Of a DNA stretch of 64,000 nucleotides, positions 31,529 to 39,772 are shown piece by piece. Under the pieces are notes generated by a model. It was given only the letters and a program-made list of their open reading frames with translations. It made no database searches and had not been told where the DNA came from. Source of the DNA: UBA6623 sp965217195. Its GTDB lineage: Bacteria; Acidobacteriota; Terriglobia; Bryobacterales; UBA6623. The stretch's first letter is position 1; the number at the start of each line of letters is the position of its first letter. Position numbers and translations under genes: made by a program. The stretch spans positions 1,426,001 through 1,490,000 of the forward strand of contig CBDCHL010000004.1 of NCBI GenBank assembly GCA_965217195.1, read 5' to 3'.

Positions 31529-32575
31529 ATGGAGGGTGCTCGCCAACGGCTGATCGAGGGGATGCTGCGGCACTATCCGTTCGTCTTCAAGAATCTCAGA
31601 GCCTATTTCGGGAACCTCTACCGCCGCAACGTCCGCAAAACGACCGTCGTCACGCCCTACTCGGCGATTTTCTACGCGACTCACAAGTGCAATCTAGACT
31701 GCAGTTACTGTAATCAAAAGAACCCCGAAGTCTTCAGCGAAGAGGTCGACACTGAAACGACGATTCGAATCTTTCGTGCGATTCGTAAAGACGTCGATAC
31801 CATGCTCATCACCGGCGGCGAATGCCTGATGCGGCCGGACATCGACGAGCTGGTCCGAGCCGCTCGCCGCGACGTCGGGTTCCGTTCCGTGTTGATGGTC
31901 ACGAATGGCGTGCTGCTTGACCGTCACCCGAGCCTGCTTGAATACCTCAACGGTTTGATCGTAAGCCTCGACGCGATCACCCCCGACCCGACCGAACCGA
32001 CCTCGAAGCCGGCCAACGTCGAAAAGGTCATCGAGAATCTGATGGCGGTAAAGGAAAAGATGTCGCCCGAAGCCATCACGATCAGTTGCGTGCTCGAGCG
32101 ACGCAACATCGACGAGGCCGAGCGCATTCTCGATTTCTGCCGGGAGCACGGCTTCGTTTTCTCGGTGCAGTCGGCGCAGACCAACGGAAAATATCCCGAC
32201 TACTCCTTGCTTGAAGAGGACCGTTATCGCGGCTTTGTCGAAAAGTTAATCGAGATGCGTAAGCGTAAGGCTGCGCGCATCAACGGTACGCCCAAGCTGC
32301 TCCGGACTCTTTTGATGTTCGAAGAGTTCAAGTGCTATCCGACGATGTTTCCGCGCGTTTACCCCAACGGTGACGTCTTCTACCCATGCGAGGTGCTGCG
32401 CAAGATCGCAGGCAACATCCTCGAGGAGGGTTCGATTCGGGCGGCTTTCGAGCGCGGCCGTCGGCTCTACGGCGAAGTGCCCGAGTGCAAGGCGAGCTGC
32501 TTCCTGTTTGGGAACGTCCTATCTTCCTACTATGTGGAAGACTTCTGGGGATTGGCCGGCGACACGGTTCGCTGA
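31529..32575 (+). CDS. Radical SAM protein
   Basis: 348 residues. The radical SAM cluster motif CNLDCSYC (C-x3-C-x2-C, with the family's aromatic residue before the third Cys) lies at about residues 54-61, followed by the GGE motif in MLITGGECLMRPD. The C-terminal part carries further Cys (EEFKCYPTMF, VFYPCEVLR, ECKASCFLFG), which look like a SPASM/twitch-type auxiliary cluster. The N-terminus resembles HpnH-like and peptide-modifying members. No precursor peptide gene is seen beside it. Its last 57 bases overlap the convergent membrane-protein gene. Confidence 0.85.
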   Translation: MEGARQRLIEGMLRHYPFVFKNLRAYFGNLYRRNVRKTTVVTPYSAIFYATHKCNLDCSYCNQKNPEVFSEEVDTETTIRIFRAIRKDVDTMLITGGECLMRPDIDELVRAARRDVGFRSVLMVTNGVLLDRHPSLLEYLNGLIVSLDAITPDPTEPTSKPANVEKVIENLMAVKEKMSPEAITISCVLERRNIDEAERILDFCREHGFVFSVQSAQTNGKYPDYSLLEEDRYRGFVEKLIEMRKRKAARINGTPKLLRTLLMFEEFKCYPTMFPRVYPNGDVFYPCEVLRKIAGNILEEGSIRAAFERGRRLYGEVPECKASCFLFGNVLSSYYVEDFWGLAGDTVR

Positions 32576-33340
32576 GCGGCGCGCGTGGTCTAATGCGTGA
32601 GCCGTCGATTCGGCCAGGTGGCGCGAGAAGGCTCCGGTGTAAACGAATCTGATAGACGTTTCATCGTTGAAAACCAATTCCATCTTTGAAGTACGTGAGC
32701 GGTCGACATGCACTTCGCGCACCGGAGGATCTTTGGCTTCCGGGATGAAAACAGGGCGGTAGGGCTCTCCGTCGACGAGCACTTTGGCGATTTTTCCGAG
32801 GTCGATCGCCGCCAATACCTCGTCGTCGGCGTCCCGAGGGACAAGCAGCAGCTCGGAGTCGCGAACCAGCAGATAAAGCGGCGCACCTTCATCAATCGAC
32901 GCAGCGCCCGGCAGCCTGCCTCCACCAAAGGTACCGCCATTTAGAAATGACTGCGCCCCATGGCGGGCCTGGAGAAGACGCTCCCGGTCGGGGTCTTTGA
33001 CGGGTCCCACGACCAGAGCAAACGCGAGAGGGACCGCGCTCAGCGCAACCAGCCAATTCGCCGACAGCGTCCAACCCAGAGCGGCAACACCCGCGCCGGC
33101 TAGGGCAATAAGTAGACGGATGCGGTACCACGAGTGCCCTCGCCTCTGCCGACGGATCCACGGCAGGACCAAGGCAACCCAAAACACCGCGTAGACCAGT
33201 CGCCGGGTCCAACGCGGCAAGCCGAGCTGTCGTTCCGACTCTCGGTCGTCTTTTTTCTTATCGGCGTCGAGTGCCGGATCGCCTCGGCGAACCCTGGGGG
33301 TGGTTCCTCGCGTTTCGGCTTCGGCGCTGCGATCGGTCAT
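32519..33340 (-). CDS. Membrane protein of unknown function
   Basis: 273 residues. A charged N-terminus (about 1-45) precedes two or three membrane segments (RLVYAVFWVALVLPWI about 47-62; LLIALAGAGVAALGWTLSA and LVALSAVPLAFALVVG about 76-110). A soluble beta-rich domain follows (LYLLVRDSELLLVPRDADDE, MELVFNDETSIRFVYTG). I do not recognise the family. Its ATG overlaps the glmM stop (ATGA), so it is in the glmM operon. Its 3' end overlaps the convergent radical SAM gene by 57 bases. Confidence 0.7.
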   Translation of the reverse strand: MTDRSAEAETRGTTPRVRRGDPALDADKKKDDRESERQLGLPRWTRRLVYAVFWVALVLPWIRRQRRGHSWYRIRLLIALAGAGVAALGWTLSANWLVALSAVPLAFALVVGPVKDPDRERLLQARHGAQSFLNGGTFGGGRLPGAASIDEGAPLYLLVRDSELLLVPRDADDEVLAAIDLGKIAKVLVDGEPYRPVFIPEAKDPPVREVHVDRSRTSKMELVFNDETSIRFVYTGAFSRHLAESTAHALDHARRSANRVAGQSPEVFHIVGR

Positions 33341-34674
33341 GCCCCCAGGTGCTCCTGAAAGACCTGAGCCAGCGCGGAGGCGTGGTGTTCGACGTCAGCC
33401 GGGTCCTCGGCCTCGACCATAACGCGCGCTAGTGGTTCCGTGCCGGAGTAGCGCACAACGATGCGCCCACGGTCGCCGAGCTCTCGCTCGCTCATGGCGA
33501 TCCTCTCCGCGATAGCCGGGACCTCCTCGATGGCGGGTTTGCTGCTGACCCGGACGTTCGTGAGGGTCTGCGGGAATACCTGCAGGCGCGAGGCGAGGCG
33601 GCTGAGGGGCTCGCCGGAGGCCGCGACGATTTCGATCATGCGGCACGCGGTGAGTAGGCCGTCGCCGGTCGTCGCGGCGTCCGCGAAAATGATGTGGCCT
33701 GACTGTTCGCCACCCAGCACCGCGCCGCGACGCCGCATTTCCTCGAGGACATACTTGTCGCCCACCGGGGTTCTCACCATTGATATTCCGCGTTCGCTAA
33801 GGCTCTTTGCGAGGCCCATGTTCGCCATCACAGTCGTAACGACCACGCTATCGTCGAGACGGTTATGCCGGGCGAGGTATTCGGCGGACAGAAGCAGCAC
33901 TGCGTCACCGTCTACGAGGTTCCCGTTCTCGGCCACGAACAGCGCTCTGTCGGCATCGCCGTCGAGGGCGACGCCGAGATCGGCCGGGCCGTTGGCTACA
34001 CGGCGGCGAAGCTCCTCCATGTGAAGCGAACCGCAATCGCGGTTGATGTTGCGGCCGTCGGGTGAGCGGGCCAGGAACTGGGCCTCGATCCCGAGGCGTT
34101 CGAAGAGCAACGGAGCGGCTTCGGAGGCGGCGCCGTTGGCGCAGTCTACGAGAACGCGCGGAGTCGAGCGAGCCGTCCATAGGGCAGCCAGGTGGTCGAG
34201 ATACCGATCGAGGGCGGTCTCGTCGCGAATCAGTTTGGCGGGTTGCGGTTCCATGCCCTCCGCCGAGTGTTCTTCGATTGCCGCCTCGATACTCGCTTCC
34301 ACGGCATCGGGCAACTTGTAGCCCGCGTCGCCGAAAACCTTGATTCCGTTGTCTTCGTAGAGATTGTGGGAGGCGGATACCATCACGCCCGCGGCGTAGG
34401 GACCTTGGTGCGTGAGGTAGGCGACAGCAGGAGTGGTAACGATGCCTGCAAAATCGACTTCAGCGCTCGTTTGTTTCAGCCCTCCGGCGAGCAGGGCGGC
34501 GATACCGGGACCCGACTCCCGGGTATCCATTCCGATCAGAACCCGCGGGGGTTGCGCTGACTCTTCGAACGACGCGCCGAGCGCCGCGCCCGCGGCGAAG
34601 ACGGTCTTGTCGTCAAGCGGGTGTTGGCCGGCGACCCCACGAATGCCATCGGTTCCGAAGTACTTTTTCGCCAT
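33337..34674 (-). CDS. glmM: Phosphoglucosamine mutase
   Basis: 445 residues, full length. The protein starts MAKKYFGTDGIRGVAGQHPL. The phospho-serine loop MVSASHNLYEDNGIKVFG has its active Ser at about 102. The metal-binding loop DLGVALDGDADRALF (DGDAD) and the sugar-binding GEQSGHIIF follow. The phosphate-binding tail is RIVVRYSGTEPLARVMVEAE. It converts glucosamine 6-phosphate to glucosamine 1-phosphate for peptidoglycan and LPS. It sits between ybbR (upstream) and the membrane-protein gene. Confidence 0.96.
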   Translation of the reverse strand: MAKKYFGTDGIRGVAGQHPLDDKTVFAAGAALGASFEESAQPPRVLIGMDTRESGPGIAALLAGGLKQTSAEVDFAGIVTTPAVAYLTHQGPYAAGVMVSASHNLYEDNGIKVFGDAGYKLPDAVEASIEAAIEEHSAEGMEPQPAKLIRDETALDRYLDHLAALWTARSTPRVLVDCANGAASEAAPLLFERLGIEAQFLARSPDGRNINRDCGSLHMEELRRRVANGPADLGVALDGDADRALFVAENGNLVDGDAVLLLSAEYLARHNRLDDSVVVTTVMANMGLAKSLSERGISMVRTPVGDKYVLEEMRRRGAVLGGEQSGHIIFADAATTGDGLLTACRMIEIVAASGEPLSRLASRLQVFPQTLTNVRVSSKPAIEEVPAIAERIAMSERELGDRGRIVVRYSGTEPLARVMVEAEDPADVEHHASALAQVFQEHLGA

Positions 34675-34710
34675 GTTTGCGTTGTTTCGCCGGGGTCGCT
34701 TCCGCTCGCT

Positions 34711-35358
34711 CTATTGCACCGTTACGGTGACCTCAATGCTCGGGGTCTGCTCAAAGCGCAAATAGGGGTCGGGTAAGTACGCGATGCTTGAAAAGGTTTG
34801 CCGGCCGACCACTGTTGAGAGATCGATCGGATCAGTCGTGACGTTGTGCACCAACGCCATGCGGCTTTCCGGCCCCGCGACCCACAATTGCGGCGGGTTG
34901 ACTTTAACCGCGACCACCGTTCGACCCTCGGGGATCCCCGCCAGGTCCGGATGGATCGTCACCTGCTCGCGCACGGAGCGCTCCAGCGAAAGCCGCACTT
35001 GCGAAGGAATTGCTCTGACCAAGCGGACGCCGGAGGGGAGACTGAGGCGCATCTCCCGTATATCAAAGGTGTAATCGCCAGGGTCCCTGACGGCACCGAA
35101 ATCGACTTCCACCGTGGGCGGCGATTCAGACAAGGCGGCCAGCCGGCCGCGCGGCCCGGCCAGGACCAATGTCACAGAATCGGCCTGGTCGGGATTCAGT
35201 TCCTGTCCTTCTGGAACGCCGATGTAGTGAAGCGCGGCACCAAGGGACGTCTCGACGGTTTCTTCGAAAATGAAAGACCACCAGACTACGGCGGCGAAAA
35301 GCACCGCCAGGACTTTAAGCCCTGTGTGGCGAGGTGGGCTGTCGTCGGTCGTGGTCAT
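34711..35358 (-). CDS. YbbR/CdaR-like domain protein
   Basis: 215 residues from the ATG at 35358. A single N-terminal membrane segment (LKVLAVLFAAVVWWSFIF) is followed by two YbbR-type beta repeats (about 45-130 and 135-215, for example SVTLVLAGPRGRLAALSESP and RSVREQVTIHPDLAGIPEGR). In many bacteria cdaA-ybbR-glmM lie together and CdaR regulates cyclic di-AMP synthesis. Here ybbR and glmM are 36 bases apart, but no cdaA gene lies upstream; the region beyond 35358 is repeat sequence. Confidence 0.85.
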   Translation of the reverse strand: MTTTDDSPPRHTGLKVLAVLFAAVVWWSFIFEETVETSLGAALHYIGVPEGQELNPDQADSVTLVLAGPRGRLAALSESPPTVEVDFGAVRDPGDYTFDIREMRLSLPSGVRLVRAIPSQVRLSLERSVREQVTIHPDLAGIPEGRTVVAVKVNPPQLWVAGPESRMALVHNVTTDPIDLSTVVGRQTFSSIAYLPDPYLRFEQTPSIEVTVTVQ

Positions 35359-35694
35359 TGTGGAAGTCCACGTCTTCGGGAGCGTGAGCAGGTATGGCTT
35401 CGGGAGTCGCGTTCGCGGCTTCGACCTTTCACAAATAGGTTCCCACAAGTGCTCGATCGGCGGGCGGCGAAGGTCTCAAAAGGGAGCGTTTTCGGAGCAT
35501 GGCGAGGTACAGGCGGAATGGATCGGTTCGGGGTCGGGTCGAGGTTGTTTCCGCGCCCCCGGTCGACCAAAGAGCCGCATGTTTCTTCGAACCCCGCACT
35601 ACGCTCCGGCGGGGAGCCCGGCGCGGTTCGAGGGGTGTCCGCCAAGATCGGCGCCACGGCACGCTGAACGTGCGCCACACCCAGAGGCTGTGTG
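35359..35694. repeat. Repeat-rich intergenic region
   Basis: No gene is supported in these 336 bases. It holds the dispersed 31-base unit at 35574-35604 and, at 35650-35678, a hairpin repeat GGCGCCACGGCACGCTGAAC that recurs at 55720-55752. The cdaA gene that often precedes ybbR is not here. Confidence 0.5.
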
Positions 35695-35898
35695 CTAGTA
35701 GCGGGCTTTGGGCATGATGATCCAGAGGACTATGTAGACGATAATCCCGGGGAAAGCGACCGAGACGGCCGAACCAACGACGTAGAGAACGCGCACCAAG
35801 TTCGGGTTCCAGCCCAGCCATTCGGCGATGCCTCCGCAGACGCCGGCGATCCATTTGTTTTGTCTGGAACGGTGCAACGGATTTTGTGAAGGCGCCAT
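35695..35898 (-). CDS. PspC-domain membrane protein
   Basis: 67 residues, a minimal PspC domain. The sequence NKWIAGVCGGIAEWLGWNPN, followed by LVRVLYVV and VAFPGIIVYIVLWIIMPK, matches the family closely, with two hydrophobic segments. In phage-shock systems PspC sits in the inner membrane and senses envelope stress. I chose the ATG at 35898 (MAPSQNPLHRS) over an in-frame TTG at 35922. No pspA or pspB gene is near. Confidence 0.88.
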   Translation of the reverse strand: MAPSQNPLHRSRQNKWIAGVCGGIAEWLGWNPNLVRVLYVVGSAVSVAFPGIIVYIVLWIIMPKARY

Positions 35899-35938
35899 GC
35901 GGCCTCGCTTTTGTCTACGCAATCGCGTGGGCGAAGGT

Positions 35939-36003
35939 TCAATCGTTGGTTGACACGGTAGTCGTGACCGGCGGTGTCGGCGCGTTCTTGGCGGCGTCCT
36001 CGA
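35939..36003 (-). pseudogene. Displaced ancestral 3' end of cobA-hemD
   Basis: If the MITE-like element (36004-36202) and one CTAG are removed, the reading frame of the gene upstream continues through this stretch as EALVEDAAKNAPTPPVTTTV, then STND and a TGA at 35939-35941. The stretch is now separated from the gene by the insertion. Confidence 0.6.
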
Positions 36004-36202
36004 CTAGCCCGCATTTCTCACCACCTGACGGTCGAAGCACGCAATAGGCCTGTCATTACTTCGTTACGGTTGCCTGCCGTGCTCACCGTACTGTTCAAGT
36101 ACGCCTCTTTGCTTAAGAAATGGGGCGCCAGGCGGCCCGTGCCTCGTATTGACAGTGCTCTCACGCACTTCGCCTCGCCACGTGGTGAGAAAAGCGGGCT
36201 AG
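36004..36202. mobile_element. MITE-like element, copy 2 (199 bp)
   Basis: Same element as at 20920-21104, inverted relative to it, with ends CTAGCCCGCATTTCTCACCA and TGGTGAGAAAAGCGGGCTAG. It has no coding capacity of its own. The last 42 bases (36161-36202) are read as the C-terminus and stop codon of cobA-hemD. CTAG at both edges is best explained as a 4-bp target duplication. Confidence 0.8.
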
Positions 36203-37690
36203 AGCTTCGATTAAGCCGTCGGTGGTGTATTCTGGTGCCTCGATATCGACCTGCATGCCCAGTTCGCGAATCGTCGCCGAGGTGATCGGCCCTATCGAAG
36301 CGATGCGGACGCCTTGCAAACGATCGACCGGAACGAGCGTCGCGAAGTTCGTAGCGGTGGAGGAACTGGTGAAGGTGATCCAGTCGGGGTTCCTGGTCGC
36401 CGTGAAGACCTTCTTCGCAAGAGCTTCGGAGGCCTCGGGTAGTACGGTTTGGTAAGCCGGAGCAACATGGACTTCGGCGCCGCGTTTCTCGAGTTCGAGT
36501 GGCAGAACGTCGCGGGCCTGGGCGGCACGGGGCAGCAGGACCTTTTTCCCGTCGAGATCGTGGCGCTCGAAGGCCGCCAAGACGCCTTCGGCCACGAACT
36601 GCTCGGGCAGCAAATCGACGTTCAAATGTAAAGCTCTCACGGCATCCGCCGTTGCCGGGCCTATGGCGCAGATCTTGGCGTGAAGGTCTCGGAGGTCGCG
36701 CCCGCTGCCGTCAAGTCGATCGATGAAATAGCGCACGCCGTTGGCGCTTGTGAAAACCAGCCAGTCGTAACCGGCCAAGTCAGAGATCGCGTCATCCAGC
36801 GACCCTCCGGCGGGTAAGGGCTCGGTCTCGATCGTCGGCAGCTCGATCACCTCGGCCCCGAGTGTTCGCAGGGCTTCACGAAAAGGGCCCGCTTGGCTGC
36901 GTGCCCGGGTGACGACGATGCTTGTCCCGAAGAGCGGCAGTCTCTCGAACCAATTGAGCTTCGGGCGGAGAGAAACGACTTCGCCGACGATGATCAATGC
37001 CGGGGGCTTGAGTTTCGCTAGTGCTATCTCGGCGGGTAGGGATTCGATGGTTCCCTCGACGACGGTCTGGTCGCCTCGCGTCCCCCAGCGGACAGCGGCA
37101 GCCGGGGTTTCCGGGGAGCGACCGTTCTCGATCAAGCGACGCGCAATTTCCTCAAAGGTCGTCAGCCCCATGAAGATGACAAGCGTCTCGACGCGACCGA
37201 GTTTCGACCAGTCGATCGCGTCAACGTCGTGGCCCGTTACGAAAGTCGCCGCCGAGGCCCAATCGCGGTGCGTCAGCGGGATGCCCGCATAGGCGCCAAC
37301 GCCGACAGCGGAGGTGACTCCGGGGATAACCTCGAAGCGCACCCGGGCATCGGCCAGGGCTTCCGCTTCTTCACCCCCGCGACCAAAAACGTAAGGGTCT
37401 CCGCCCTTGAGGCGCACGACGCGCTTGCCGGCTCCAGCCGCCTCGATCAACATGCTATGAATTTCTTCTTGCGAGTAGGCGTGCTCGGCGCGCTTGCGTC
37501 CCACGTATTTTGTCTCGGCGCCTTCGGGAGCGTGGGCCAGCAGAGCGGGTGTCGCCAGGTTGTCGTAGAAGATAATGTCTGCGGCCTCGATCGCGCGCAG
37601 CCCGCGCAGCGTGACCAAGTCGGGATCGCCCGGGCCCGCGCCGACCAAGGAAACTATGCCTTGGCGCGCGGTCTGGGAGTCTCTATTCAT
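36161..37690 (-). CDS. cobA-hemD: Uroporphyrinogen-III C-methyltransferase / uroporphyrinogen-III synthase fusion
   Basis: 509 residues. The SUMT domain (about 10-255) has VSLVGAGPGDPDLVTLRGLR, KRVVRLKGGDPYVFGRGGEE and VIPGVTSAVGVGAYAGIPLT; it methylates uroporphyrinogen III with SAM on the way to siroheme or B12. The HemD domain (about 260-500), with VVTRARSQAGPFREALRTLG, VFTSANGVRYFIDRLDGSGR and TFTSSSTATNFATLV, closes hydroxymethylbilane to uroporphyrinogen III. The final 13 residues (LARFSHHVARRSA) and stop come from the MITE-like element, replacing a predicted longer tail. The gene follows the ferredoxin gene by 8 bases, so the two are probably co-transcribed. Confidence 0.93.
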   Translation of the reverse strand: MNRDSQTARQGIVSLVGAGPGDPDLVTLRGLRAIEAADIIFYDNLATPALLAHAPEGAETKYVGRKRAEHAYSQEEIHSMLIEAAGAGKRVVRLKGGDPYVFGRGGEEAEALADARVRFEVIPGVTSAVGVGAYAGIPLTHRDWASAATFVTGHDVDAIDWSKLGRVETLVIFMGLTTFEEIARRLIENGRSPETPAAAVRWGTRGDQTVVEGTIESLPAEIALAKLKPPALIIVGEVVSLRPKLNWFERLPLFGTSIVVTRARSQAGPFREALRTLGAEVIELPTIETEPLPAGGSLDDAISDLAGYDWLVFTSANGVRYFIDRLDGSGRDLRDLHAKICAIGPATADAVRALHLNVDLLPEQFVAEGVLAAFERHDLDGKKVLLPRAAQARDVLPLELEKRGAEVHVAPAYQTVLPEASEALAKKVFTATRNPDWITFTSSSTATNFATLVPVDRLQGVRIASIGPITSATIRELGMQVDIEAPEYTTDGLIEALARFSHHVARRSA

Positions 37691-37698
37691 CGCTAGGT

Positions 37699-38109
37699 TC
37701 AGGCGTCGACGCTCAACGGATTGCGGGCGAAAACGAATTCTTCCACAGGTTTGCCGCCCAACACGTGTTCTTGAAGAATCCTCTCGGCGACCGCGGGGGT
37801 TACCGAGTGGTACCAGACGCCGTCGGGGTAGACAACGGCGATCGGTCCCTGTTTACAGACACGCAAACAGTTGACCTTGCTGCGGTAGACGCAGCCCTCT
37901 CCGGAGGCGATTCCGAGCTCATCGAGGCGCCTTTTCAAGTAATTCCAGGAATCGATCGTCTGCTCGCGGGGGGCGCATTTGGGCCTGGTCTGATCGGCGC
38001 AAATCAAAATGTGCCCAACGTAGGGGCCGGTGGGGACGGAAGGTTTCTTAATCGCCGTTTCCGGGGACGCAACGCTTTCCGAAGCCGTGCCCTCTGTGGA
38101 CTCGCTCAT
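37699..38109 (-). CDS. Thioredoxin-like [2Fe-2S] ferredoxin
   Basis: 136 residues. After a poorly conserved Ser/Thr/Glu-rich start of about 30 residues comes a thioredoxin-fold ferredoxin: HILICADQTRPKCAPREQT, CVYRSKVNCLRVCKQGPIAV, VVYPDGVWYHSV. The Cys residues fit a 2Fe-2S cluster. Members of this family are often encoded with cobalamin or siroheme genes and may supply electrons. A TATAAT on the minus strand ends only 10 bases before the ATG, suggesting a very short leader or a start further in. Confidence 0.85.
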   Translation of the reverse strand: MSESTEGTASESVASPETAIKKPSVPTGPYVGHILICADQTRPKCAPREQTIDSWNYLKRRLDELGIASGEGCVYRSKVNCLRVCKQGPIAVVYPDGVWYHSVTPAVAERILQEHVLGGKPVEEFVFARNPLSVDA

Positions 38110-38119
38110 ATCGGACCGT

Positions 38120-38125
38120 ATTATA
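38120..38125 (-). promoter_or_regulatory. -10 box (TATAAT) for the ferredoxin/cobA-hemD operon
   Basis: Perfect hexamer on the minus strand, with no clear -35. It lies 10 bases before the annotated start, so the transcript may be nearly leaderless. Confidence 0.4.
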
Positions 38126-38173
38126 GCGGCTGGCCCGCCGATTCCCCTTGTTATGTTCCGTGGGCGCGGAGGT

Positions 38174-38286
38174 GAATCAGAGCCCCGAGCGCAAGCGACG
38201 GGCCGGGGGCAAGACAGCTCGATTGTCTTGGGTCTGATCGAAGCCTCATGGGGTTGGCCCGTCGCTTGCGCCCGGGGCTCTGATTC
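38174..38286. repeat. Large inverted repeat (31-bp arms, 51-base centre)
   Basis: Arms at 38174-38204 and 38256-38286 (starting GAATCAGAGCCCCGAGCGCA) match as inverted repeats with one mismatch. The centre holds a nested hairpin CAAGACA/TGTCTTG. No coding potential. It lies between the divergent ferredoxin and VWA genes, so it could be a REP-like mobile repeat or a paired-transcript structure. The rest of 38110-38448 holds no gene. Confidence 0.8.
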
Positions 38287-38448
38287 TTCGGTTGACAGTC
38301 CTGCCGCGAAATAACAGAATGAAGTGGCCCTGAATAAACGTTACAGCCGCGACGTAACCCGGCCCGAACCGCGGGAGTCCATATTCGTGGGAGGCTGGTA
38401 TAGCGGGGATTGCAAGGCCGGCCTCGAAGGCCGTTGAAGGGGGATGAG

Positions 38449-39606
38449 ATGACGCGTAGCACCCGGAAGGATCTTCGTGGCTCGGCGGCCGGGATGTTCG
38501 CGATTCCGGCGGCGGTTTTGCTGCTCGTCTTCGCGGCGTTCGCGCAGAATAGCGGCCCGCTGACAAAGGGTCCTCGGCGCGCACCGGGACCGGGGCCGGC
38601 GGCCGAGCGACCGCGCGCCCCGCAAGAGCTGCCCAAGATCGAAACCCGCACACGGCGGACCGGTCCCAACGACACCGACCCCCTATTCACCACCGACACC
38701 AACATCGTCACGGTTGACGTCTCAGTGGTCGACAAGAACGGTAATTTCATCCCAGGCATTCCGAAGGGAAATTTTCAAGTCACCGAGGACGGCGTACCCC
38801 AGCAGATCCAAGGCTTCGGACATTCCCAGGCTCCGATGACGGTGGCGCTGGTGATTGAATTCAGCAACTTGTTCCAACAATATTGGACGGAGAGTTGGTA
38901 TCAAACTTTGCAAGCCACGTACGGCTTTGTCGACACCCTGCAGCCGGATGACTGGGTGGCCGTCGTTGCTTACGATCTCAGGCCGGAGATCCTCAGCGAT
39001 TTCACCCAAAATCGAGGCAAGACGCGGGGAGCGTTGCAGCGCCTGCGGATCGCCGCCTACCGTGAATCGAATCTTTACGATGCCCTCACCTACACCATCG
39101 AGCGCATGAAGGATATCGAGGGGCGAAAATCGATCGTGCTTATCGCGTCTGGCATCGATACTTTCAGCAAGCTGACCTTCGGAAAAGCGCGCCGCAAGGT
39201 GCAAGACGGCGGAGTAACGGTATACGCCATCGGTCTCATGCAGGCCTTGCGCATCGCCTACGACTCCTACGGGAGGATGGGGCCGATGCAACGCCTCGAC
39301 TTCTTGCAGGCGGATAACCAGATGCGCACCTTCGCGCGAGAGACCGGCGGGATGGCCTTCTTTCCCCGGTTCTACGGCGAGTTCCCGACGATCTATCGAG
39401 CCATTCACCATTCCATGCGCAACCAGTATTCGATGACCTACAGCACCACCAATACGAAGCGAGACGGGGAGTGGCGCAAGATCAAGGTTCGGTTGGTCGA
39501 TCCGAAGAACAACAAGAACCTTCGGATTGTCAACCAGAAGGGCAAGTCGATCAAGTATCAGATCATGGCCAAGGCCGGTTACACGGCTCCCCGAGAGGTC
39601 GAATAA
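38449..39606 (+). CDS. VWFA-related secreted protein of acidobacterial type
   Basis: 385 residues from the ATG at 38449, with a GGGGGA ribosome site about 6 bases upstream. A signal peptide (MFAIPAAVLLLVFAAFAQ) and a low-complexity Pro/Arg stretch precede an N-terminal domain NIVTVDVSVVDKNGNFIPGI with FQVTEDGVPQQI. The VWA fold (about 130-300) includes TVALVIEFSNLFQ and KSIVLIASGIDTFS. The usual MIDAS D-x-S-x-S is not intact (EFSNL), so metal binding is doubtful. This architecture is almost confined to Acidobacteriota. Function unknown. Confidence 0.85.
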   Translation: MTRSTRKDLRGSAAGMFAIPAAVLLLVFAAFAQNSGPLTKGPRRAPGPGPAAERPRAPQELPKIETRTRRTGPNDTDPLFTTDTNIVTVDVSVVDKNGNFIPGIPKGNFQVTEDGVPQQIQGFGHSQAPMTVALVIEFSNLFQQYWTESWYQTLQATYGFVDTLQPDDWVAVVAYDLRPEILSDFTQNRGKTRGALQRLRIAAYRESNLYDALTYTIERMKDIEGRKSIVLIASGIDTFSKLTFGKARRKVQDGGVTVYAIGLMQALRIAYDSYGRMGPMQRLDFLQADNQMRTFARETGGMAFFPRFYGEFPTIYRAIHHSMRNQYSMTYSTTNTKRDGEWRKIKVRLVDPKNNKNLRIVNQKGKSIKYQIMAKAGYTAPREVE

Positions 39607-39698
39607 CCGCTTCGAAAGCGGGGTGCTGCACCGGATTGCAAAGAACCTTTTTTTGTTCCGGTCCCAAGCTCCTCTGTTTACAACCAGTTGCAGCCGCG
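39607..39698 (+). terminator. Possible terminator after the VWA gene
   Basis: A short hairpin CCGCTT-CGA-AAGCGG directly follows the stop codon. A second weak hairpin GAAC-CTTTTTTT-GTTC has a run of seven T at about 39647. Neither is a textbook terminator. Confidence 0.3.
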
Positions 39699-39728
39699 TT
39701 GACACACGTCTCGCGGCGCTGTTATTCT
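39699..39728 (+). promoter_or_regulatory. Sigma-70-type promoter for the stand-alone response regulator
   Basis: A perfect -35 TTGACA (39699-39704), an 18-base spacer and -10 TATTCT (39723-39728) lie about 45 bases before the gene start. This is the best sigma-70 match I saw in the window. Confidence 0.6.
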
Positions 39729-39772
39729 GAGCCGCTTTCTCATCCCCCGAAAGGCAGCTCAAATTCTTCAAG

